Made by a program: the position numbers and the translations under genes. The notes beneath the pieces are model-generated. The model searched no databases, had not been told where the DNA came from, and saw only the letters and a list, made by a program, of their open reading frames with translations. From an uncultured Lachnospiraceae bacterium (lineage in GTDB: Bacteria; Bacillota; Clostridia; Lachnospirales; Lachnospiraceae): 32,371 nt of DNA. The stretch covers positions 1 to 32,371 of the forward strand of contig CAJTXN010000021.1 of assembly GCA_910583605.1 (NCBI GenBank), read 5' to 3'. This document shows, piece after piece, positions 25,589 to 32,073 of this stretch (positions are counted from its first letter, which is position 1; every line of letters starts with the position of its first letter).

Positions 25589-26299
25589 TTAACCTTTCCT
25601 CCTCATATAATTTATAACATAATCTTCAAAGTTTTCACCACATTCCGCTGCCTGTTCCGCCACGGAAAATTCCTGTTTTATATAACCGTCGGATAAAATT
25701 CCTATACGATCTGCCGTATGACGGATTTCTCCAACCATATGGCTTGACAATAGAATGGACATGCCCCTGGCTGCCAGATTCCGCATAAGTTCTCTCATTT
25801 CCGTAATTGCAACAGGGTCCAGCCCGTTCAACGGTTCGTCCAGAATTAACAGTTTCGGAGCATGAATGACTGCTCTGGCTATGCCAAGCCTCTGCCTCAT
25901 TCCCAGAGAATACCGGGAAACGGGTTTCTTTCCTGCATTTTCAAGACCTGCCATAGCTAAAGTTTCGGGTATATTTCCCTTTTTTCCCATTAATGCAAGG
26001 TGCATGGAAAGTATTTCGACCGCATTCAGATGCTCATAGAATACCGGGATTTCAATCATGCTTCCGATTTTGGACAAATACTCCGTATCGTCACCTGATT
26101 CTCTGCCCAATACCCTGATGTTCCCCCGGTCAGTCTGCTGCAGCCCAAGTATCATTTTCATCAGCGTGGTTTTTCCGGCACCATTGATTCCTAAAAGTCC
26201 GTATATTTCTCCTTCCCTTATTTTAAAACTGCAGTGATTGATTACCTGTGAGTAACCATAACTTTTTTCCACCGAATTTACTTCTAATATTATATTCAT
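25589..26299 (-). CDS. ABC transporter ATP-binding protein of the TetR-controlled operon
   Basis: A 236-residue ATPase: Walker A LLGINGAGKTTLMKM (about residue 38), signature YSLGMRQRLGIARAV, Walker B LLILDEPLNGLDPV, switch His in LLSSHMVGE. It lacks the long C-terminal extension of the ATPase at 7319-8233. The ATG has AAGGAG about 5 bases upstream and a palindromic operator 15 bases upstream (26314-26330). It is the first gene of an operon with the permease and the MFS protein. Confidence 0.92.
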   Translation of the reverse strand: MNIILEVNSVEKSYGYSQVINHCSFKIREGEIYGLLGINGAGKTTLMKMILGLQQTDRGNIRVLGRESGDDTEYLSKIGSMIEIPVFYEHLNAVEILSMHLALMGKKGNIPETLAMAGLENAGKKPVSRYSLGMRQRLGIARAVIHAPKLLILDEPLNGLDPVAITEMRELMRNLAARGMSILLSSHMVGEIRHTADRIGILSDGYIKQEFSVAEQAAECGENFEDYVINYMRRKG

Positions 26300-26313
26300 T
26301 CATTCTCCTTTCA

Positions 26314-26330
26314 ATACCGACGTTCGGTAT
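26314..26330. promoter_or_regulatory. candidate TetR operator in front of the export operon
   Basis: ATACCGA-CGT-TCGGTAT is a perfect inverted repeat (7+3+7) just ahead of the ribosome site of the ATPase gene. Its half-sites share ATACC/GGTAT with the two sites in the TetR promoter, so the same regulator probably binds all three. Confidence 0.7.
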
Positions 26331-26348
26331 GTATTTAGTTCTAAATAT

Positions 26349-26373
26349 ATCTGCCCCTGAAATAAGGGCAGAT
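26349..26373 (-). terminator. weak intrinsic terminator after the TetR gene
   Basis: ATCTGCCC and GGGCAGAT form an 8-bp stem with a 9-base loop. The tail on the minus strand (ATATATTT) is only moderately U-rich; on the plus strand it is TTTTT. It lies between the TetR stop (26409) and the operator of the export operon. Confidence 0.5.
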
Positions 26374-26408
26374 TTTTACAACAATACAAACTTAAACTAT
26401 AGTTTCTG

Positions 26409-27062
26409 TTATTTATTTTCCCAATAGATGTCCGTCAGTTCCTGCAGCCGTTCTAACAATTCATCATCCACAATATCCAGGCCAAATCCCTGCATCATCT
26501 GACGGAATATCATAAATTTCCGAAAAGATTCTTCCGGAGTACTGTCAAATATCATTGGATTCGTCCATATATTTGCAACAAGAATGATCAACTCAGCCAA
26601 TTCTGCCGGATAATCAGTCTGAATAGAGCCATCTGCAATTCCCTGTTTAATAATGGGCAGAATATAGTGTGGCGCAGCTTCGTCCACCGTTTCACGAAAG
26701 ATGCTATAGAGCAGTCTCGGATTGTTTCCCAAATCGGGAGCCACTGTAAATATGTCATTCTGAACCGGTCTGGAAATAGATTCTTTAAAAATTGTTCTTA
26801 GTTTTTCCTTTCCGCTCAAATCAGTTCGATCACGGATTACTGCCAGCATCTGATTGGATTCTTCCGTCATTCTGTCCGTAACGGCAACCAGAATATCCTC
26901 TTTCGACTTAAAATGGTGATAAATAGCTCCTTTACTGAGTCCGCCCAGATTATCAATAATATCCTGAATCGATGTATGCTCATATCCCTTTTCCATAAAC
27001 AGCCGGAACGCTGCCTCCAAAATCCGGTTGACGGTTTCCTCCGGGTATTTGTTTCTTGCCAA
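26409..27062 (-). CDS. TetR-family transcriptional regulator
   Basis: A 217-residue repressor with an N-terminal helix-turn-helix (RILEAAFRLFMEKGYEHTSIQDIIDNLGGLSKGAIYHHFKSKEDIL) and a helical ligand domain. The start is most likely a TTG at 27062, not the ATG seven codons upstream: AGGAGGTG lies between them, at the right distance for the TTG, and would be inside the coding sequence if the ATG were used. The two palindromes at 27081-27120 lie in its promoter, so it should repress itself. The same half-site also precedes the ABC-MFS operon, its obvious target. The inducer is unknown. Confidence 0.92.
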   Translation of the reverse strand: MARNKYPEETVNRILEAAFRLFMEKGYEHTSIQDIIDNLGGLSKGAIYHHFKSKEDILVAVTDRMTEESNQMLAVIRDRTDLSGKEKLRTIFKESISRPVQNDIFTVAPDLGNNPRLLYSIFRETVDEAAPHYILPIIKQGIADGSIQTDYPAELAELIILVANIWTNPMIFDSTPEESFRKFMIFRQMMQGFGLDIVDDELLERLQELTDIYWENK

Positions 27063-27080
27063 TATTTCTGCACCTCCTAA

Positions 27081-27095
27081 CATACTATCGGTATG
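27081..27095. promoter_or_regulatory. TetR operator 1 (start-proximal)
   Basis: CATAC-TATCG-GTATG, a 15-base palindrome, lies between the -10 box and the start codon. Its centre is 25 bases from that of the second site, and its half-site sequence is the same as in the second site. Confidence 0.75.
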
Positions 27096-27098
27096 TTT

Positions 27099-27128
27099 AT
27101 GTTATCATACCAACGGTATGTCTGTCAA
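27099..27128 (-). promoter_or_regulatory. promoter of the TetR gene with operator 2 in its spacer
   Basis: On the minus strand TTGACA (27128-27123), an 18-base spacer and TAACAT (27104-27099). The spacer contains the palindrome CATACC-AAC-GGTATG at 27106-27120, so a bound repressor would block RNA polymerase directly. Confidence 0.8.
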
Positions 27129-27186
27129 TCTTTAATTATGTTCATAATGTGGTTTCAAATATCCCTCTGCATATCCCCCATATCTT

Positions 27187-27756
27187 TTAGGACTTTTGTA
27201 TAATCCAGTAATCATAATATACAGTATTCCGGTAATGACCGATTAACGGCTCTTCTGATTTTATGAATCCCTTTTTCTTTAACGCTTCAATACGCTCAAT
27301 GGCATAGACCGCAGCTTTGGTAGCAATGACCGAACACCCGAACCAGTCATAGAACGGTTCTGTAATCAATGATAAAATATCACCTATCCATTCTGATCTT
27401 TCATAATCCCTTGCTAAATCTAACCTTAAAATCCCACAGTCATTATAGAAATCCTGAGATTTCCTTTGAAACATTTCTATTGTTCCGATTACGGTTCCGG
27501 CTTTTTTGTCAACTACCGAAAAACGAACAAATCCCCGGTTCTCGTGATATTCAATTAACCAGTATTTTATTGTGTTCTCCATATCCTCTTTAGTGGCACA
27601 ATAAAAATTACTGCCATGGCAATTGTCGCTGTTAAAAAAAGGCAATACGAATTTGTCATTATATACACTCATTAAATCATCTGCATCATTTTTTTCAATC
27701 AATCTTATTATCAGATTATCATTTTCCAATGTAGGGCATTTTTCATATACATTCAT
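27187..27756 (-). CDS. GNAT acetyltransferase (RimJ/RimL-like)
   Basis: An N-acetyltransferase of about 189 residues: it opens with LENDNLIIRLIEKNDADDLMSVYND, followed by FVRFSVVDKKAGTVIGTIEMF (strand 4) and a C-terminal helix-strand region. The usual acetyl-CoA loop (Q/RxxGxG/A) is degenerate (RDYERSEWIGDILSL), so activity is less certain than for the family. The second ATG is preferred since GGAG lies 9 bases upstream; the first ATG overlaps it. It is transcribed away from the NYN gene, with 156 bases between them. Confidence 0.75.
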   Translation of the reverse strand: MNVYEKCPTLENDNLIIRLIEKNDADDLMSVYNDKFVLPFFNSDNCHGSNFYCATKEDMENTIKYWLIEYHENRGFVRFSVVDKKAGTVIGTIEMFQRKSQDFYNDCGILRLDLARDYERSEWIGDILSLITEPFYDWFGCSVIATKAAVYAIERIEALKKKGFIKSEEPLIGHYRNTVYYDYWIIQKS

Positions 27757-27912
27757 AGTGTTATTCTCCATTCTTTTTATTATAATTTTATATCACTTTT
27801 GTATAATTGTCTGTTGCCATTCGTAGCAAAATATGTTATATTTCTTTAAATACTAAAATTCCATCACTTTCATTTTTCTTATAAAATACAAACTAGAAGG
27901 AGTATACATAAT

Positions 27913-28800
27913 ATGTCTATTGTTGAAACATACTATTTAATTGATTTTGAAAACGTTCACGAAGATGGCTTATCCGGTTCAGAAAAATTAGGAAAACATG
28001 ACCATGTACATTTATTTTCTACAAAAAATGCTCCCAAAATCAGCATTGAAAAATTAACTAACTTTAATTCTGTAGACTTATCTTTCCACGAAATATCTGT
28101 TGGAAGTCAATCATTAGATATGCATCTTGTTTCCTATCTTGGTTACTTAATTGGTATAAATGTTAATAATAAATTTAAATATGTAATAATTAGTAATGAT
28201 TCTGATTATGACAATATTATTTCCTTTTGGAAAAAACAGAATAATTCTAATGTTACACGTCAAAATAAAATATCTAATCTCTCTGGTACACAAAATCAAG
28301 CTAAGCAACGGACATCTTCTACTGATAAAACTAACGGTTCATCCACTAACAATACAGATTTTCTCAAAAAGAAAACTCAGCTTAATTCGAATATACAACG
28401 GGCTGTCAGCAGTGCCGGATATTCCGCTCCAATCAGTAGCAGAGTTGCCTCCATTGTTGTAAAACATTATGGGGAAGATAAAGTTTTAAGTAATGTACAC
28501 AATGAACTTAGAAATAGCTACTCTGACTACTTGAATTTATACAATATAATCAAACCATTAATTACTCAGTTTTTACCATCAAGTACAAAAAATACCGTCA
28601 ATCCTTCGAATCAAAATGAAATACAACAAACTTTAAGCAAAGCAGGATTTGACAATAATATCATACTTTACATTACAAACGTTATTTCCAAACATCACAA
28701 TGAAAAGAACATTAAAAATACAATATATAAATCCCTCGTTGCAAAATATGGACAGAATCAAGGACTCAATATATATAACCATATTAAAAAAAAATTATAA
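27913..28800 (+). CDS. NYN/PIN-like nuclease with two C-terminal tandem helical repeats
   Basis: A 295-residue protein and the only clear plus-strand gene. The N-terminus has the marks of a NYN (PIN-like) nuclease: YYLIDFENV with Asp11, SLDMHLVSYLGYLIG (Asp about 69) and YVIISNDSDYDNIISFW (Asp about 97), the acidic residues expected to bind metal. A Ser/Asn/Thr/Gln-rich linker (about 120-155) leads to two related units of about 60 residues (156-215 and 234-294), each of the type 'IQ-x5-AG', 'I-x3-V-x2-I-x-(K)-H', ending in 'L(N)(I/L)YN-I-K'. These may bind RNA or DNA. The composition is much more AT-rich than its neighbours. AAGGAG lies about 11 bases before the ATG. The role is unknown; an RNA-cutting or defence function is only a guess. 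Confidence 0.75.
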   Translation: MSIVETYYLIDFENVHEDGLSGSEKLGKHDHVHLFSTKNAPKISIEKLTNFNSVDLSFHEISVGSQSLDMHLVSYLGYLIGINVNNKFKYVIISNDSDYDNIISFWKKQNNSNVTRQNKISNLSGTQNQAKQRTSSTDKTNGSSTNNTDFLKKKTQLNSNIQRAVSSAGYSAPISSRVASIVVKHYGEDKVLSNVHNELRNSYSDYLNLYNIIKPLITQFLPSSTKNTVNPSNQNEIQQTLSKAGFDNNIILYITNVISKHHNEKNIKNTIYKSLVAKYGQNQGLNIYNHIKKKL

Positions 28801-28816
28801 TATTTATCCATAACTC

Positions 28817-29184
28817 TTAACCCAGAAGCCCATAACAATATTGTACTTCCTTAAGACGCTTGCCTCCTATGCAGTCCTCTATATATTGGCTGCTTTTCCT
28901 GAACCCGGATTTTTCATAAAATCTTCTTGCACGATGATTGTCCTCAAGTACCCACAAAAAAATTTCTTCAAACCCCATATTTTTTAATTCATGAATCACC
29001 GCATTCAGTAATAATCTTCCATATCTTTTTCCCATATATTCAGGCAGGAAACCCAGGCTCCTTCCTGAATACTGTCAAGATATTCTTTTGGCACAATACC
29101 TTTGTATACATATTTCCAGCTTTCTTCATAGACTTTGCTTATGGCAAGCCTGTCATCTGATTCACGTAAATATCTGATTTCCAA
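28817..29184 (-). pseudogene. GNAT acetyltransferase with an internal deletion
   Basis: Two pieces of one GNAT gene lie in different frames. The 5' part (TTG at 29184 after AGAGGTG) reads LEIRYLRESDDRLAISKVYEESW and on to VPKEYLDSIQEGAW, typical of a GNAT N-terminus. The 3' part reads PEYMGKRYGRLLLNAVI, then GFEEIFLWVLEDNHRARRFY, the acetyl-CoA site and the C-terminus. The join is near 29040. Relative to a normal protein about 60-70 residues (strands 2-4) are missing and the frame is shifted. The 72-codon 3' frame alone (ATG at 29035) could not fold as an enzyme. Confidence 0.8.
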
Positions 29185-29268
29185 AGAAGCACCTCTTTCA
29201 TAGATAGTTTGTATTTTTTATCATATTATCAACTGTTTTTTATTTTTGTCGCTTCAATACACTGATAG

Positions 29269-29478
29269 TTATTGATGAATCTTCATGTATTCTTCTTTCA
29301 CTTTATCAATGGTTTTTCCGCCAATACCAAAATTCTTATCTGAGACTTCCTTAATTGTTGTTACAAAAAATTCTTGGGGTACTTTCATAATTTCGGAAGA
29401 TACCTCCGTCAATCGTCTGATCAGTTCTTCTTTTTGCTCATCAGATAATGCTCCGCTCTCAACTGTAATATACGGCAT
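29269..29478 (-). CDS. 4-oxalocrotonate tautomerase family protein
   Basis: A 69-residue protein starting MPYITVESG, so after removal of Met the catalytic Pro1 is at the N-terminus, as in 4-OT, DmpI and similar enzymes. The body (LSDEQKEELIRRLTEVSSEIMKVPQEFFVTTIKEV) is the family's beta-alpha-beta pattern, and the length is normal. It forms oligomers and acts on enol/keto acids in known members; the physiological substrate here is unknown. The ATG has AAGGAG 7 bases upstream. An in-frame open stretch of 28 codons upstream has no ribosome site and would remove the needed Pro1, so it is not used. Confidence 0.9.
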   Translation of the reverse strand: MPYITVESGALSDEQKEELIRRLTEVSSEIMKVPQEFFVTTIKEVSDKNFGIGGKTIDKVKEEYMKIHQ

Positions 29479-29585
29479 TATTTTTCTCCTTTCAAATTTC
29501 TTCGTTTCTGCCCAAAACGGTGCGACCGGACGACCTGCCAGTTCTGCCAGAATAGCCAGCATTACATTTTAGTCTTTTTCTCTAT

Positions 29586-29614
29586 ATATTAGCATGAAAA
29601 CATTTACATTACAA
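29586..29614 (-). promoter_or_regulatory. promoter of the tautomerase gene
   Basis: On the minus strand TTGTAA (29614-29609), 17 bases, TAATAT (29591-29586). The start codon is about 108 bases further on. The -35 side lies next to the terminator of the upstream tandem-GNAT gene. Confidence 0.5.
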
Positions 29615-29621
29615 TAAAAAT

Positions 29622-29653
29622 ATGACAATTCACTGAACGCTGCTGATTGTCAT
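29622..29653 (-). terminator. terminator of the tandem-GNAT gene
   Basis: ATGACAAT and ATTGTCAT form an 8-bp stem with a 16-base loop, followed on the minus strand by ATTTTTATT. It lies about 70 bases after the stop of the gene at 29723. Confidence 0.6.
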
Positions 29654-29722
29654 GCAGCTATAATTCCCATACATAATTCAGTGATTTCAAGACTTTCAGA
29701 CTCCTTTTTGCTATAATATACA

Positions 29723-30727
29723 TTACTCCGCATATATCTTTTCAATCTCCATTTCTATACACTTCCACTTCTCATCAAACACATTATGGTATACATCCTG
29801 TTCCATGTTAATTTCCTTAAACCCTACTGCCCTATAGCAGTAATAAGCTGACGGATTATTCTCAAAAACGCCAAGAGTTACTTTACGAACCTTTAATATC
29901 TCAAAGGCAAATTTAAGCGCAAGCATGAGCATCTTTTTTCCGTATCCCCTGCCACGTTTTGAATCGTCTACAATAACAAATCCGAATCGTAAAATCTGCT
30001 TCTGTTCATCCGTAAATCTCATAATTAAATGTCCAACAACTCCGCTTTCATCAAATGCCGTCATGGGATAAAAATCATCAGGATTCATGCAATCGCCATT
30101 ACATTCCATATACTTATTATTCATATCAGCTTCCGTAACCGGAAACATCTCATATCTGTCTGAGCTCCATTTTCTTAAGGCTGTTTCATCATGAATCCAG
30201 CCTGTGATTGTTTTTGCATCACAGTTTTTATATGGACGTAACCTTAATTCACCGGACTTATCAGCCGCATTTTTAAGCTTCTTTTCCATAATTTCATAAA
30301 CCTGTATGACACCGCCTCCACATTCCCAGATACCGTGGTCAATGGTCTTATATCCCAGGTTATAATACATTTTACATGCCGGCAATGAAGCATCAATTTC
30401 TGCAGTGTCATATCGCTTTTCAATTTCTGCTTCCAACTGTTTCATAATATATGTTCCAAACCCTTTTCCCTGAAAATCCGGCAATACATATACTCTTGTA
30501 ATGTGATTTCCTTTTATGGTTCCTGTTCCAATGATTCTATTCTTTTCCAAAAGAACGTAAGTGTTTCCATTTTCAATATCTTCACTGATATTTTGTTCAT
30601 TATGGAACTTAGAAAACATATTTATAATTTCCGTAAGATAATACTTCGGATATATCTTCTTAATCGTATCTTGTACTATTTTGTATATATCTTTTTTTTC
30701 TTCAGGTTTTGCCAATCTGTATTCCAT
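29723..30727 (-). CDS. tandem two-domain GNAT acetyltransferase
   Basis: A 334-residue protein with two GNAT domains. Domain 1 (about 1-155) has TRVYVLPDFQGKGFGTYIMKQL, with the acetyl-CoA loop QGKGFG. Domain 2 (about 165-334) has GFVIVDDSKRGRGYGKKMLM with the loop RGRGYG, and ends VTLGVFENNPSAYYCYRAVGFKEI. The two-domain form is known in antibiotic-modifying and other small-molecule acetyltransferases, but I cannot name the substrate. The start at MEYRLAKPEE has AGGAGG 7 bases upstream; a start 15 residues earlier lies within a terminator stem and is rejected. The leader with a small ORF and terminator suggests inducible expression. Confidence 0.85.
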   Translation of the reverse strand: MEYRLAKPEEKKDIYKIVQDTIKKIYPKYYLTEIINMFSKFHNEQNISEDIENGNTYVLLEKNRIIGTGTIKGNHITRVYVLPDFQGKGFGTYIMKQLEAEIEKRYDTAEIDASLPACKMYYNLGYKTIDHGIWECGGGVIQVYEIMEKKLKNAADKSGELRLRPYKNCDAKTITGWIHDETALRKWSSDRYEMFPVTEADMNNKYMECNGDCMNPDDFYPMTAFDESGVVGHLIMRFTDEQKQILRFGFVIVDDSKRGRGYGKKMLMLALKFAFEILKVRKVTLGVFENNPSAYYCYRAVGFKEINMEQDVYHNVFDEKWKCIEMEIEKIYAE

Positions 30728-30743
30728 AAAAATTCCTCCTAAC

Positions 30744-30785
30744 AAAAAAACACCGCCAAACAATATTTTCATTGTCTGATGGTGT
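30744..30785 (-). terminator. intrinsic terminator/attenuator just before the tandem-GNAT ribosome site
   Basis: 15-base arms (30750-30764 and 30771-30785) with one mismatch and two G-U pairs, a 6-base loop, and then seven T on the minus strand. The AGGAGG site of the GNAT gene begins only a few bases after the T-run. Transcription from upstream must read through it to express the gene, as in attenuation. Confidence 0.75.
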
Positions 30786-30848
30786 ACCTATACATTACGA
30801 ATTTGGCCAGCTTTAAATATTTAATCTCGATTAAAATGTTTCTGTGCT

Positions 30849-30974
30849 TTAAAAGGGATTGTTAGAATTCCGCAAAACTGTATAATTTCCATCAGCAATA
30901 GACCCGTAATAAAAGTGATACACGGGCGCGACTGAATCTGTATACTGATGTGGAAATTTATTCATGTTTTGCAT
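30849..30974 (-). CDS. possible 41-codon leader peptide upstream of the tandem-GNAT gene
   Basis: An ATG with AAAGGA 9 bases upstream opens 41 codons ending in TAA, about 64 bases before the terminator at 30744-30785. The peptide begins MQNMNKFPHQYTDS and contains a Tyr-rich PVYHFYYGS. No family is recognised. Position, ribosome site and the terminator that follows recall leader ORFs of ribosome-mediated attenuation of antibiotic-resistance genes. It may also be a leftover of a lost gene or chance. Between its stop and the terminator is a 7-bp palindrome (TTTAATC/GATTAAA) that could be part of an alternative fold. Confidence 0.45.
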   Translation of the reverse strand: MQNMNKFPHQYTDSVAPVYHFYYGSIADGNYTVLRNSNNPF

Positions 30975-31065
30975 TGCTATGATTCCTTTCTAAAATTTTT
31001 ATATCGATATAATTGTGTTTAATAATACTATTTGATAATGCAGATGTCAATTATTTTTTTAGTTA

Positions 31066-31416
31066 TTAAAATAATCTATAAATATTTTGGGCCTCTTCAT
31101 CTACCTGTGTTGAGAGCAAAACCATTTTATAACCCTGCTGTTTCATATCTTCTTCCCAAAAAGCAAGCGACTGTGAAGCAAATCCCTTATTTCTATATTT
31201 TTCAATTATAAAAATAAAGTTCAAAAATGGAAGATTATTCCATATAACACTATAATGCATTAACCCGATCGGTACATTTTTTTCCCACATGACATAACCT
31301 GTTTTTGTATAAACACGTTTATCATACCCGGTATCATTCACATGCTTATCAATACTCATGACAAAAGCCTTATCCTGCTTCTCCATATAACTCACTTTCA
31401 TATTATTGATCCTCAT
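31066..31416 (-). CDS. GNAT acetyltransferase, C-terminus lost
   Basis: A frame of about 116 residues with a clear GNAT core: FVMSIDKHVNDTGYDKRVYTKTGYV, FIFIIEKYRNKGFASQSLAFWEEDM (acetyl-CoA loop RNKGFA) and YKMVLLSTQVDEEAQNIYR. It then stops abruptly at IYRLF. Family members continue for about 25 residues through the last strand (a G-Y/F-x5-G segment), which is absent in all frames downstream, so the 3' end seems replaced by unrelated AT-rich DNA. The start is uncertain: the ATG at 31416 is used, but a TTG at 31449 and later ATGs are also open. Activity is doubtful. Confidence 0.65.
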   Translation of the reverse strand: MRINNMKVSYMEKQDKAFVMSIDKHVNDTGYDKRVYTKTGYVMWEKNVPIGLMHYSVIWNNLPFLNFIFIIEKYRNKGFASQSLAFWEEDMKQQGYKMVLLSTQVDEEAQNIYRLF

Positions 31417-31564
31417 ATTTTTAATATAAATCTCTTTTACAAATTCCAATTTATCTTAGTTGCCCTCTGAAAACCTATAATTTCAAGGCATTTTGCCTGT
31501 TCAATGCGCTAATCTTATGATATTGTCAATATTACTTTACATTTTTTTCTCAAGGATGTTCGAC

Positions 31565-31855
31565 CTATGCTACTACCTGTAATAAAGCATAATACTGTTG
31601 TCGTTTAACTAGTGGGGGTAAACCTCCATTGGCAGAGCAGATTCTTCTGTTATTCCAATAGATAATGAAATATCTCCAGATGAGAGTTTTTAATTTGTAG
31701 TGGTCAAGCTTTTTTGTAACACTTGTGGCTAAAAATTTATGGATTGCTGTCTGGAGCTTATCGGAGCTATCAGTTTTTATCAATGATGCTGTGCACCGCT
31801 GCGCGGCCATGTCATTGACAAAATCTGCCACCTCCGATTTGGGATAATCAGGCAA
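31565..31855 (-). pseudogene. transposase C-terminal fragment
   Basis: The last 50 residues (YFIIYWNNRRICSANGGLPPLV followed by KRQQYYALLQ) have the look of an IS3-family (rve_3) transposase C-terminus, with the YWNNRR helix and GLPP turn. The N-terminal 45 residues (PKSEVADFVNDMAAQRC) do not resemble a transposase, and no ATG starts the frame (TTG only), so this is a fused fragment. It lies just downstream of a second, distinct IS3-like fragment. Confidence 0.55.
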
Positions 31856-31885
31856 TCCATTCAGGAAGTATGCTCCCGCCTCTTT

Positions 31886-32073
31886 CTATGCTGTCATCCG
31901 CGCCTGGTACGGCGTACGGTATCCATTATAACTGTGTGGACGGACATGATTCTACGTGACATAAGCAAATTCCTCTACCGTCTGATAAAGTTCTTCCTCA
32001 ACCCGAAAATAGTAAAGATTTATATCTTATTTTTTAGTGTGTTAAAGTATCTCTCCATTGGAGCGTTATCATA
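31886..32073 (-). pseudogene. IS3-family OrfB C-terminal fragment, frameshifted
   Basis: Read on the minus strand: YDNAPMERYFNTLKNK, the conserved DNAxxE region of IS3 integrases with the catalytic Glu, then a frameshift, then YYFRVEEELYQTVEEFAYVT, an in-frame TAG, and NHVRPHSYNGYRTPYQARMTA, a natural-looking OrfB end. One shift and one nonsense codon show that it is dead. Its 5' side joins directly to the AlbA_2 fragment. Confidence 0.85.

Noticed and set aside
27757..27912. Consensus promoter for the NYN gene
   Set aside because: A TATAAA-like -10 box is present but no convincing -35 box at the right distance, so no promoter was called.
29479..29562. 28-codon in-frame extension before the tautomerase
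   Set aside because: No ribosome site, and the longer product would lose the N-terminal catalytic proline; the AAGGAG site precedes the internal ATG.
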